From contig JAGOAS010000002.1 in assembly GCA_017983795.1 (NCBI GenBank), positions 124,001-188,000 on the forward strand: 64,000 nucleotides of DNA, given 5' to 3'. This DNA is from Piscinibacter sp. GTDB lineage: Bacteria > Pseudomonadota > Gammaproteobacteria > Burkholderiales > Burkholderiaceae_C. Below, piece after piece: positions 18,454 through 26,701 of the stretch; position 1 is the stretch's first letter; each line of letters opens with the position of its first letter. Made by a program: the position numbers and the translations under genes. The notes beneath the pieces are model-generated. The model ran no database searches, was not told where the DNA came from, and worked only from the letters and a program-made list of their open reading frames with translations.

Positions 18454-20742
18454 TCAGAAGCTCATGCGCACGCCCACCCAGGCGGCGCGCGGCGCGCCCG
18501 GGCCCACGAACTGCTCGGCGCGCCAGTCGGCCGGCGCCTGCAATGCGCCACTGGCATCGAAGGCGTTCGCGCCCAGCAGGCCGGCGGTGGCGTAGCGGCG
18601 GTCGAACACATTGGCGATCTTGGCCGTCAGCTCGACGTCCTTGCCGAACTTCCAGCTGCCCGTCAGGTCGAGCACCGCGAAGCCGCCGATGCGGCCGCTG
18701 CCGTTGAACCCGGCGCCGTCGGGCTGGTGCCGGTTGTTCTCGTTGCCGCGCAGAAACTGGCCCGAGTAGGCGCGCAACTGGGCGCCGACGCTCAGCGCGG
18801 CGAGCGCCTGCCAGTCGGCCGCGAGCTTGAAGCTGTGCTGCGGCAGGCCCGGAATGCGGTCGCCCGGGCTCACCTCGATCTCGCCTTCGCCGCTGCAGTT
18901 CGGGCTGGTCTCGGCCGTGCTGTTGTGCTCCGACACGATGCAGGTCGCGGAGCGATAGGTGGCGCGCAGCAGGCTGTAGCTGGCCGACCAGCCGAAGCCG
19001 GGCAACTGCTGCGACAGCCCCAGCTCGACACCCTGGCGCTGCGTGCGGCCGAAGTTGGTGAAGTAGCCGGCGGCCAGGCCGTTGCTGACGAACAGGATGT
19101 CGTCGGCATTGACGGTGCGGAACAGCGCCGCATTCCAGTTCAGCGAGCGCGCCAGCTTGCCGCGCGCGCCAACTTCCAGCGTGCGCGACACTACCTGCTC
19201 GAGCGGCGGGTCGGACTGCAGCGCGTTGGGCAGCACGCAGGCGTTGGCCGGATCCGAGCAGCCGAGCTCGATCGGGCTGGGCGCGCGGTTGCCCTGGCTG
19301 AGGCTGCCGAACCAGGTGACGGCCGGGCTGGCCTGCCAGGTCAGGCCGAGCGCGGGGTTGAACTTGCGGTAGCGGCCCTCGCCGTCCAGCGTGGTGGGCA
19401 GGCCGAGCTGCACGCGGCCGTCGTCGACGGTGCTGACGCGCGTGTCGTTGTAGCGCCCGGCCAGCGTGAGCTGCAGCGTGGGCGCGAGCGAGACGAGGTC
19501 GTGCGCGTAGACGCTGGTCGTGCGGCTGCGGCCGTGGATCAGCGCGTCGACCTGCAGCGGGCCGGTCGGCAGCACGGCGCGCGTGGCGTCGAGGTCGCCT
19601 TCGGCCTCGCTCTGCTCGAAGTTGCTGCGCGAGCGGTCGTGCGAGGCGCCGATGGTGATCTGCTGGGCGGCCAGCTTGTGGGTGGATTGCAGCGCGAGGC
19701 CAGCGCCGTGCTGCGCCGTCTTCGTGCGGTGCTCGACGCCGGCCTCGGGCACGGCCGGCGGGTCGTAGGCGTCGTTGAGGTCGCCGTTGAGCGTGGCGTT
19801 GCGCGAGCGGCGCAGGTAGGCCGTGGCGGAGATTTCGTGCGTGGCGCTGAGCTCGACCTGCGCGTTGAACGTCAGCATGCTCATCGTCGTGCGCGTCTGG
19901 TCCGGGCGCGTATAGACCTGGCTGCGGTCCTGCGCCAGCATGGACTCGGGCAGCGGGCCGTTGCCGATCAGGTCGTTGTTGGCGTGCGTGAGCGCGAGCG
20001 ACCACGACAGCGCGCCGACATGCGCCCCGCTCTTGAGAAACAGCTGCCGGACGCGGCTGGGCGAATGCTGGCGCCAGCCGTCTTCCTCGAGCATGCTGGC
20101 AGCGACGAACAGGTGGCCGTTCTCGCCCAGCGTGCGGCCATGCGTCAGCTCGCCCGAGAAGCGCTTGAAGGAGCCGGCCTGCAGCTCGACCTCGGTGCCC
20201 GGGTGGGTGTCGCCGCTCTTGGTCTGGAGCGTCAGCGCGCCGCCCAGCGTATTCAGGCCGAACATCGGGTTCGAGCCGGGCATCAGCGTCAGGTTGGCGA
20301 GCGCGGCGCGCGGCACCAGATCCCAGTTGACGACGTCGCCGAAGGGCTCGTTGATGCGCACGCCGTCCTGGAATACCGACAGACCCTGCGGCGTGCCCAG
20401 CAGCGGGCTGGCCGTGAAGCCGCGGTAGTTGACGTCCATCTGGTACGGGTTGCCCTGCATCTCGTTGACGTTGGCGCTGGGCATCAGCAGCGTCATCGCG
20501 TCGGGCAGGTTCAGGCTCTGCGTCTGCTTGAGGCGCTTGTCGCCGAGCGTCTGCACGTTGGCGGGCACCTGGTCTTTCGGGATGCCGAGGCCGGGCACCG
20601 GCGTGGCGCCGACCACCTCGACGCGCGGCAGCGTATTCGTGTTGTCGCTCGTCGTCTGTGCCAGCGCGCTGCCGCTCAGCAGCACGAGGCAGGCCAGCGC
20701 GATGGGGTGTCGTGGCGCGCGCGGCGCCGTCTTGTCAGGCAT
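18454..20742 (-). CDS. TonB-dependent outer-membrane receptor, candidate lanthanide-complex importer
   Basis: This 762-aa protein has a signal peptide (HPIALACLVLLSGSALA), a plug domain (LPDAMTLLMPSANVNEMQG, FQDGVRINEPFGDV, FGLNTLGGALTL) and a long beta-barrel ending in an aromatic residue (GVRMSF). It takes up a substrate across the outer membrane using TonB. The substrate cannot be read from sequence. The setting, between mxaR and a PQQ-dehydrogenase-linked ABC operon and near xoxF, suggests uptake of lanthanide chelates, as shown for receptors near xoxF in other methylotrophs; PQQ or another metal chelate are alternatives. The start is at MPDKTAPRAP. Confidence 0.85.
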   Translation of the reverse strand: MPDKTAPRAPRHPIALACLVLLSGSALAQTTSDNTNTLPRVEVVGATPVPGLGIPKDQVPANVQTLGDKRLKQTQSLNLPDAMTLLMPSANVNEMQGNPYQMDVNYRGFTASPLLGTPQGLSVFQDGVRINEPFGDVVNWDLVPRAALANLTLMPGSNPMFGLNTLGGALTLQTKSGDTHPGTEVELQAGSFKRFSGELTHGRTLGENGHLFVAASMLEEDGWRQHSPSRVRQLFLKSGAHVGALSWSLALTHANNDLIGNGPLPESMLAQDRSQVYTRPDQTRTTMSMLTFNAQVELSATHEISATAYLRRSRNATLNGDLNDAYDPPAVPEAGVEHRTKTAQHGAGLALQSTHKLAAQQITIGASHDRSRSNFEQSEAEGDLDATRAVLPTGPLQVDALIHGRSRTTSVYAHDLVSLAPTLQLTLAGRYNDTRVSTVDDGRVQLGLPTTLDGEGRYRKFNPALGLTWQASPAVTWFGSLSQGNRAPSPIELGCSDPANACVLPNALQSDPPLEQVVSRTLEVGARGKLARSLNWNAALFRTVNADDILFVSNGLAAGYFTNFGRTQRQGVELGLSQQLPGFGWSASYSLLRATYRSATCIVSEHNSTAETSPNCSGEGEIEVSPGDRIPGLPQHSFKLAADWQALAALSVGAQLRAYSGQFLRGNENNRHQPDGAGFNGSGRIGGFAVLDLTGSWKFGKDVELTAKIANVFDRRYATAGLLGANAFDASGALQAPADWRAEQFVGPGAPRAAWVGVRMSF

Positions 20743-20811
20743 GGCTTCCTCCGTGGCGCCGACGCTAAGGGCCGGCCGCCCGCGGGCACAGGGAATTCTT
20801 CCCACCAAGGT

Positions 20812-21468
20812 TCAGGGAAAGCCTGGAGCAGCGCTCTCGATCACGCCATGGCGCAGCGCGAGGTGCACCAGCGCCGCCGAGGTGGCGACGCCGAGCTTCT
20901 CCTTGATGGCGCTCTGGTGGTTGGATACGGTCTTCGCGCTCAGGTTGAGCCGCTGCGCGCACTCGCTCGCCGTGTGGCCCTGCGCGAGCAGGCGGAACAC
21001 CTCGAACTCGCGTGCGCTCAGCGAGGCGAGGCGCTCGCCCTCGTCGGCCGGCGCGTGCGGCCGCAGCAGCTCGGCCGGCAGCTCGGGCGCGAGGTAGCGC
21101 CGCCCGGCGTGCAGCGCGCGAACGCCCTCTTCCAGCCGCTCGGGCGCGCTCGATTTCGGGATGAAGCCGCGCGCGCCGGCCTCGAGCGCGCGGCGCACGA
21201 GCATCGGGCTGTCGTGCATGCTGAACACCAGCACGCGCGCATCGTCGTGGCGCTGGCACAGGCGCTGGATCAAGTCCATGCCGCCGCCGGGCATGGAGAG
21301 GTCGAGCACGATCACGTCGGGCTCGTGCGCGATCGCCGCGGCATAGGCGGCCGCGCCGTCGCCGACGTCGGCCACCACGCGGATGTCGCCGCCCTGCTCG
21401 AGCAGGCGCTGGTAGCCGGCACGCACCACCGGATGGTCGTCGGCGATGAGTACGCGCAGCATCGGCAT
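20812..21468 (-). CDS. NarL/LuxR-type response regulator
   Basis: This 218-aa regulator has an N-terminal receiver (LIADDHPVVRAGY, phosphoacceptor in VIVLDLSMPG, a Lys in PKSSAPE) and a C-terminal LuxR helix-turn-helix (LSAREFEVFRLLAQG, LSAKTVSNHQSAIKEKLGV). Its start overlaps the stop of the preceding gene by one base (TGATG), so it belongs to the ABC/Bug operon. No sensor kinase is adjacent; the nearest NarL-type kinase is at 41582-42937 with its own regulator. Its likely targets are the methanol/PQQ genes around it. Confidence 0.9.
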   Translation of the reverse strand: MPMLRVLIADDHPVVRAGYQRLLEQGGDIRVVADVGDGAAAYAAAIAHEPDVIVLDLSMPGGGMDLIQRLCQRHDDARVLVFSMHDSPMLVRRALEAGARGFIPKSSAPERLEEGVRALHAGRRYLAPELPAELLRPHAPADEGERLASLSAREFEVFRLLAQGHTASECAQRLNLSAKTVSNHQSAIKEKLGVATSAALVHLALRHGVIESAAPGFP

Positions 21469-22433
21469 CAGCTTCCGCTGCGGCTCAGGCCCATGCGCTC
21501 GACCACCAGCTTCTCCCTGGCGTACTGATCGCGCAGCCAGGCGCCGTATTCGGCCGGGCCGAGGTAGTCGAGCTCCTGGTCGTACTTGGCGATCTCGTTG
21601 ATGAAGACCGGGTCGAACATGGCCTTGCGGAAGGCGTCGTGCAGCGTGGCCACGATCGCCGGCGGCAGGCCGCGCGGCCCGCCGAGGCCGTAGGGCGAGG
21701 TCGCGACGATGGGAAAGCCCAGCTCCTTCAGCGTCGGCACGCCCGGCCAGCGCGGCGAGCGCTTGGCCGCGAAGGTGGCGAGCAGGCGCAGCTTGCCGGC
21801 ATCGACCAGCGGCGCGAAGCCGGTCGAGTTGACGCCCACCATCACCAGCCCGGCTTCGATCGCCAGCATCTGCTCGGCCGTGCCCTTGTAGGGCACGTGG
21901 ATGTATTTCAGGCCGCGCGCGCTGAACAGTTCCTCGAGCACCACGTGCGGCGTGGTGCCGACGCCGTTGGTGGCGATGCTGAGTTCGCCGGGGTGCTCGC
22001 GCGCGAAGGCGAACAGATCCTCGAGCGTGCGGAAGCGGCTCGTGCCCAGCACCAGCACGCCGAAGGTGACGCCGGAGATCTGGATGATGGGCGTGACGTC
22101 GCGCACCGGATCCCACAACACCTTCTGCGTATAGGGCACGCGCAGCACCGGCTGCGCGATCTGCGCGATGGTGTAGCCGTCGGGCTCGGCCTGCTGCAGG
22201 ATGGGCATGATCATCGAGCCGCCGGCGCCGGGCTTGTTGTCCACCACCACCTTCTGGCGCAGGTGCCGGCCGGCGATCTCGGCCAGCACGCGCAGCGAGA
22301 TGTCGGTGGCGCCGCCGGCGGCCCAGGGCACCCACAGGGTGATCGGCTTGGCCGTGGGGAAGGGCGTGCTGGCGCGGATCTTCGGCGCGGCGATCGCACC
22401 GAGCGAGAGCATCATGCGGCGCCGGGTGATCAT
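21468..22433 (-). CDS. Bug/TctC-type periplasmic binding protein
   Basis: This 321-aa protein of the Bordetella-uptake-gene family has the motifs TLWVPWAAGGATD, VVVDNKPGAGGSM, YIHVPYKGTAEQM and LGFPIVATSPYGLGG. A short Tat-like N-terminus (MITRRRMMLS) precedes them. Such proteins bind small carboxylates or aromatic acids and usually serve TctAB transporters or sensor kinases. Here it is unusually embedded in an ABC-transporter operon, overlapping the permease (ATGA) and the response regulator. A signal-sensing role with that regulator is possible. Confidence 0.85.
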   Translation of the reverse strand: MITRRRMMLSLGAIAAPKIRASTPFPTAKPITLWVPWAAGGATDISLRVLAEIAGRHLRQKVVVDNKPGAGGSMIMPILQQAEPDGYTIAQIAQPVLRVPYTQKVLWDPVRDVTPIIQISGVTFGVLVLGTSRFRTLEDLFAFAREHPGELSIATNGVGTTPHVVLEELFSARGLKYIHVPYKGTAEQMLAIEAGLVMVGVNSTGFAPLVDAGKLRLLATFAAKRSPRWPGVPTLKELGFPIVATSPYGLGGPRGLPPAIVATLHDAFRKAMFDPVFINEIAKYDQELDYLGPAEYGAWLRDQYAREKLVVERMGLSRSGS

Positions 22434-23314
22434 GGCGCTCCCCCAGGGCCGCGCTTGGTGAGGCCGCCGAAGCCGCGCTGCGGGTCGTAGCCCCAGCAGG
22501 CGAAGCCGAAGAACAGCAGCAGGCAGCCCAGCACCACCCAGGGCGCGAGGCCGGGATCCTTGCCGTACCAGGCGAAGCGGATCCACTCCACCGCATGCGT
22601 GAAGGGGTTGAAGCGGGCCAGCTGGTAGACCCACTCGGCGCCCGACTCCTGCAGCTTCCACAGCGGGTAGAGCGCGGTGGAGATGAAATACATCGGGAAG
22701 ATGACGAAGTTCATCGTGCCGGCGAAGTTTTCCAGCTGCTTGATGTGCACCGACAGCAGCAGCCCGAGCGCGCCCAGCATCAGCGCACCGGCGAGCAGCG
22801 CCACCACGGCGTGCAGCGTGGCCCACGACCACAGCGGCAGCTCGGTGCCCAGCAGCAGCGCCACCAGCACGAAGGCCAGCGCCTGCAGCACCGAGAGCAG
22901 CGCGGTCGCGCACAGCTTGCTGAACAGCAGCCAGGAGCGTGGCAGCGGGCCGGTGAGCAGCAGCCGCATCAGGCCCATCTCGCGGTCGTAGACCATGGCC
23001 AGCGACGACTGCATGCCGTTGAACAGCAGCACCATGCCCACCAGCCCCGGCACGATGTAGGTGTCGTAGGGGATGTAGGTGTCGTAGGGCTCGACGATGG
23101 CCACGCCGAAGACGTTGCGGAAGCCCGCCGCGAACACCGCCAGCCACAGCAGCGGGCGCACCAGCGCCGAGACGAGGCGGCCGGTCTGCTGCGAGAACTT
23201 CAGCAGCTCGCGCAGCACGATGGCGCGCAGCGCCTGCAGCGCATGCGGCAGGCCGCGGCGCAGCGCGGGATCGACGGCCTTGGGGGCCTTGGGATTCAGC
23301 GCGGGAGCTTGCAC
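22430..23314 (-). CDS. ABC-2 type permease of the PQQ-alcohol-dehydrogenase-associated transporter
   Basis: This protein of about 294 aa has roughly six membrane segments (for example LVSALVRPLLWLAVFAAGF, LLSVLQALAFVLVALLLG, MNFVIFPMYFISTALYPLW), typical of ABC-2 permeases. A GTG start at 23314 is proposed; it overlaps the 3' end of the binding-protein gene by 19 bp. The grouping with the ATPase (25453), beta-propeller (24462) and binding protein (23296) matches the ABC systems that co-occur with PQQ alcohol dehydrogenases (PedC-like). The substrate and direction of transport are unknown. Confidence 0.83.
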   Translation of the reverse strand: MQAPALNPKAPKAVDPALRRGLPHALQALRAIVLRELLKFSQQTGRLVSALVRPLLWLAVFAAGFRNVFGVAIVEPYDTYIPYDTYIVPGLVGMVLLFNGMQSSLAMVYDREMGLMRLLLTGPLPRSWLLFSKLCATALLSVLQALAFVLVALLLGTELPLWSWATLHAVVALLAGALMLGALGLLLSVHIKQLENFAGTMNFVIFPMYFISTALYPLWKLQESGAEWVYQLARFNPFTHAVEWIRFAWYGKDPGLAPWVVLGCLLLFFGFACWGYDPQRGFGGLTKRGPGGAP

Positions 23315-24465
23315 AGCTTCTCCGGTGCGTCGTGGCCGAGCGTGTCCAGCACGTTGGTCGGGTGCAGCAGGCCCTCGATGGGCGCCTGCGAGATCACGCC
23401 CTGGCCGTCGGTGAGCAGCATGGTCTGGCGCAGCTGGCCGTCCCAGGGGCGGAAGTTCATGGCCACGCCCTTGGAGCCGTCGACCGGCAGCCTGGCGATC
23501 GCGTCGGCCCAGGCGGCATTGGGCCCCTTGGGCACGGCCACCGCGGCGCCCGCCAGCGCCTTGCCAGCCATCCAGGCGGCCCAGTCCTGCGCCGTCATCG
23601 CGCGCCTGGTCGCCTTGGCGAAGCGGCGCGACACCTGCGGCGCGCCGTAGCGCTCGAACTGCGCGTGCCAGGCCAGCGCGACCAGCCCGCCGTCGCCCAC
23701 CACCGGGCGCGGCAGCACGGTGCGGTAGGGCAGCGAGCGCGCGAACTCGCCGTCGCTGTCGACCACCCACACCGCGTCGTACTGCACGAGCGCGGTGAGC
23801 AGCAGCGGGTTGGCGAGGTCGCGCTCGCGCGGGTCGGCCGAGACCTTGAAGGGCTTGCTGCCCGCCAGCTTGAGGCCGTAACGCTTCATCGCCGCCTGCG
23901 CGGTGGCGGCACGCTGCTGGTCGGCCGCGCTCGGCCCGGTGAGCAGCAGCACGTTCGTCCACTTGCGCGACACCAGCGTCTGCGCCAGCGCGTCGGCGCG
24001 CATGCGCTCGCTGGGGATGAGGTGGAACAGGCGCGCGCGGCAGTCCTGCGCGCGCAGCCGGTCGGCCGGCTCGGAGAGGTTGAGCACCGGGATCTTCACC
24101 GCGTCGGCGACGGCGAGCAGCCAGTCGGCCGGCAGGTCGGCCAGCAGCGCCGCGGCGCCGCCCTTCTCGGCCGCCTGCGCGGCGGCGCGCGCCGCATCGA
24201 GGCCGGCGACGGCCTTGCTCTCGAGCGCCACCTTGGCGCCGGCCGCGTCGAGCTCGAACTGGCCATCCTCGAGCGCCATCTGCACGCCGTCGGCGGCCGG
24301 CCCGGTCGGGTGGCCGAGGTAGGCGCGCTCGGCGCGCGAGCGCTCCAGCCGCGCATCGTCGGCCGGGAACAGCAGCGTGGCCTTGAGCGTCGCCGCGGCC
24401 AGCGGGCCCGAGGCCAGGGACGCGAGCGACGCGACGAGCGCCAGGACGAACGCGCAACGCTTCAT
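23296..24465 (-). CDS. ABC-system substrate-binding protein, PQQ-dependent alcohol dehydrogenase type
   Basis: This 389-aa protein has a signal peptide (CAFVLALVASLASLASGPLAA) and a branched-chain-amino-acid-type periplasmic binding fold (VLLLTGPSAADQQRAATAQA, YDAVWVVDSDGEFA). It matches the conserved binding protein found in PQQ-ADH gene neighbourhoods with an ABC-2 permease, an unusual pairing because ABC-2 systems usually lack binding proteins. The start at 24465 overlaps the beta-propeller stop (ATGA). Confidence 0.82.
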   Translation of the reverse strand: MKRCAFVLALVASLASLASGPLAAATLKATLLFPADDARLERSRAERAYLGHPTGPAADGVQMALEDGQFELDAAGAKVALESKAVAGLDAARAAAQAAEKGGAAALLADLPADWLLAVADAVKIPVLNLSEPADRLRAQDCRARLFHLIPSERMRADALAQTLVSRKWTNVLLLTGPSAADQQRAATAQAAMKRYGLKLAGSKPFKVSADPRERDLANPLLLTALVQYDAVWVVDSDGEFARSLPYRTVLPRPVVGDGGLVALAWHAQFERYGAPQVSRRFAKATRRAMTAQDWAAWMAGKALAGAAVAVPKGPNAAWADAIARLPVDGSKGVAMNFRPWDGQLRQTMLLTDGQGVISQAPIEGLLHPTNVLDTLGHDAPEKLCKLPR

Positions 24466-25430
24466 TCGACGATCGCCACGCCGTAGGGAACGCGGCCGAC
24501 GGGAATGCTCTTGATCGCCTTGGCGGCGGCGACGTCGACCACGGTCACGTCGTCGCTCAGGCCGTTGACCACCCACAGGCGCTGCTCGGCCTTGTCGAGC
24601 GTGACGTTCCAGGCCCGCTTGCCGACCAGCACCAGGTCGGTCACCTTGCGCGCGGCCACGTCGACGAAGGCGACGTGGTTGGCGCGGCCCAGCGCCACGA
24701 AGGCGCGCTTGCCGTCGCGCGTCATCGTGATGCCGACCGGCGAGATGTCCTCGGCGCGCGCGCCCTTGACGGCGAACTTGATCTCGCCGACCACGCTGTG
24801 GTCGGCGGTGGAGATGATGCTCACGCTCGAGCCCAGCTCGTTGGTGACCCACAGCTCGCGGCCGTCGGGCGTGATCGCCATGCGGCGCGGCCGCTTGCCG
24901 ACCTTGACGTTCTTCAGCACCTTGGCACTGGCCACGTCGATCACGTGGATCATGCTCGCCACTTCCGAGGTGACGTAGAGCGTCTTGCCATCGGCGCTGA
25001 CCTTCACGCCCTCGGGCTCCTGGCCGACCTTGACCGACTTGAGCACCTTGCCGCTGGCGGCGTCGACGAAGCTGGCCTCGGCCTCGTCCTCGTTGGACAC
25101 GTAGATGGTCTTGCCGTCGGGCGAGATGTCGAAGGCCTCGGGCTGCTCGCCCAGCGGCACGCGCCGCACCGACTTGCCCGTGGCGGGGTCGATCACGTCG
25201 GCGGCGTTGGAGTCGGTGCAGGCCACCATCAGCTTGCCGTCGGGCAGACGCTGGATGTGGCGGCCGCGCTTGCAGGTCGGCACGCTGCCCTTGACGGTGA
25301 GCGTCTGCGTGTCGATCAGGGTCAGCGCATCGTCCTTCTCGCTGCTGACGTAGGCGGTGCCTTGCGCGCTCGCTGCCGCGGCGACCAGTGCCAGGACCAG
25401 GCCGGCGGCCATGCGAAGGGAAGTGGTCAC
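24462..25430 (-). CDS. YVTN-type beta-propeller, PQQ-dependent-catabolism-associated
   Basis: This 322-aa secreted protein has repeated propeller blades (for example FDISPDGKTIYVSNE, VKVSADGKTLYVTSE, MAITPDGRELWVTNE, VPYGVAIVE). The GTG at 25430, preceded by an AAGGAG site, is chosen as start. It is a constant partner of the PQQ-associated ABC transporter genes. The blades could bind a cofactor or scaffold the system in the periplasm; no function is proven. Confidence 0.85.
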   Translation of the reverse strand: MTTSLRMAAGLVLALVAAAASAQGTAYVSSEKDDALTLIDTQTLTVKGSVPTCKRGRHIQRLPDGKLMVACTDSNAADVIDPATGKSVRRVPLGEQPEAFDISPDGKTIYVSNEDEAEASFVDAASGKVLKSVKVGQEPEGVKVSADGKTLYVTSEVASMIHVIDVASAKVLKNVKVGKRPRRMAITPDGRELWVTNELGSSVSIISTADHSVVGEIKFAVKGARAEDISPVGITMTRDGKRAFVALGRANHVAFVDVAARKVTDLVLVGKRAWNVTLDKAEQRLWVVNGLSDDVTVVDVAAAKAIKSIPVGRVPYGVAIVE

Positions 25431-25452
25431 GTTCGGTGCTCCTTGTTCGTAT

Positions 25453-26193
25453 TCAGTTCTGCGTGCGCGCGATGAACCCGGCCTCCAGCGTGGCCTCGCC
25501 CAGTGCTTCGGTGACCGCCGCGCGGCTGCCGTCGGCCAGCAGGCGGCCCTTGTGCAGCACGACGACGCGATCGGCGCCGTCGGCCTCCTCGACCCAGTGC
25601 GTTGCCCACAGCACGCACACGCCGCGCTCGCGCACGTCGGCATGCAGCGCGGCGAGCAGATCCTGGCGCGACTTCGGATCGAGCCCGACCGTCGCCTCGT
25701 CCATCAGCAGCACGGCCGGTTGGTGCAGATTGGCCCGCACCAGTTCCACCTTTCTGCGGTTGCCGCCCGACAGCTCGCGCACCTTGCGGTCGAGCTGGCC
25801 TTCGAGCCCGAAACGCGCGCAGCCCGACTGGATGCGCTCGCGCGCCAGCGCGCCGGGCAGGCCCTGCAGGTCGGCCTGGAACTGCAGGTTGCGGCGGATG
25901 CTCAGGTCGAGATCCAGCGACATCTGCTGGAACACCACGCCGATGTGGCGCAGCGCCGCCGGCCCGGCATGGCGCAGCGAGTGGCCGGCGACCTCCACGT
26001 CGCCCTCGTCGGCGGCGAACAGGCCGGTGAGCACCTGGAACAGCGTCGACTTGCCCGCGCCGTTGGGCCCGAGCAGCGCGACGAAGCTGCCCGCAAAGAG
26101 TTCGAGGCTCAGCTGGTCGAGGGCGGCGTGCTTGCCATAACGCTTGGTCAGGCCGCTCGTGCGCAGCACGGCGGCCGTTGCGGGGGAACTCAT
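25453..26193 (-). CDS. ABC transporter ATPase, PQQ-associated
   Basis: This 246-aa ATPase has Walker A GPNGAGKST, a Q-loop FQQ, signature LSGGNRRKVEL, Walker B VLLMDEAT and the H-loop WATHW. It powers the ABC-2 permease encoded at 22430-23314. It is the first gene of a six-gene minus-strand operon and is divergent from xoxF across 508 bp. The ATG at 26193 is the family start (MSSPATAAVLRTSGLTKRYG); the longer open frame upstream is unsupported. Confidence 0.92.
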   Translation of the reverse strand: MSSPATAAVLRTSGLTKRYGKHAALDQLSLELFAGSFVALLGPNGAGKSTLFQVLTGLFAADEGDVEVAGHSLRHAGPAALRHIGVVFQQMSLDLDLSIRRNLQFQADLQGLPGALARERIQSGCARFGLEGQLDRKVRELSGGNRRKVELVRANLHQPAVLLMDEATVGLDPKSRQDLLAALHADVRERGVCVLWATHWVEEADGADRVVVLHKGRLLADGSRAAVTEALGEATLEAGFIARTQN

Positions 26194-26701
26194 CGGATCG
26201 CGGGCGGATGGAGAAGCATGGATCAAGCGTTCGGAGACCTTGCAGGAGCAAGCCATGGGCCCGCTTTGCATGAGCGCCGCCATTGGAGTGGCGCGGCGCA
26301 GCCGCAGCAAGGCAGAGTAATCCCGCGCTTGATTCTTCCATGCGTTGGCGCACTGTCTCGCGCGGATCGAGACACTCTGTGCCGACTGCGATGACACGCT
26401 TTCGGCGCAGGCTGTCCGCGATCCTTGCGCGCGGCCTTCGACCCACGTCAAACCACCCCGTCGACACCCGTGGTTTCCCTATCAGGTCGATCCCGAAAAC
26501 CAGGGCGCGCAGGCCTGCGGCACGGCAGGGCGCGCCCCGGCGCGAGCCCGCGAGCCCGGCCGGCACGCGGCGCGGCCCGTCCGTAAAACGGGCGCGGAAT
26601 TTGCGGTTGGGCCGTCGCCGAGCTCTCGAAGTCGCGCGGGAGGTGGGTTCTTTGGGTTGATCCGCGCGAACGGCTCCGGTCACTTCAACAAGGAGACATC
26701 G
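26194..26701. promoter_or_regulatory. Divergent control region of xoxF and the ABC operon, with two dyads
   Basis: No gene is supported in these 508 bp. Two inverted repeats stand out: TGTCTCG-N7-CGAGACA at 26354-26374, and AAACCAC-N13-GTGGTTT at 26450-26476. Both have spacings usual for dimeric regulators and lie between divergent transcription units. The xoxF ribosome site AAGGAG is at 26690-26695. Either dyad could bind one of the NarL-type regulators encoded at 20812 or 42934; that is inference. Confidence 0.55.

Noticed and set aside
18082-21528. Plus-strand open frame of 1148 codons opposite mxaR, the TonB receptor and the regulator gene
   Set aside because: It spans several genuine minus-strand genes and their gaps, has no domain and no ribosome site, and is explained by GC bias.
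26345-26701. In-frame upstream extension of xoxF by 119 codons
   Set aside because: The real start at 26702 has an AAGGAG site and a proper signal peptide. The extension would bury the signal peptide and has promoter-like dyads.
26194-26701. Possible riboswitch or small RNA upstream of xoxF
   Set aside because: Only two separate dyads with operator-like spacing are seen. No conserved riboswitch core or terminator hairpin next to the start could be recognised.
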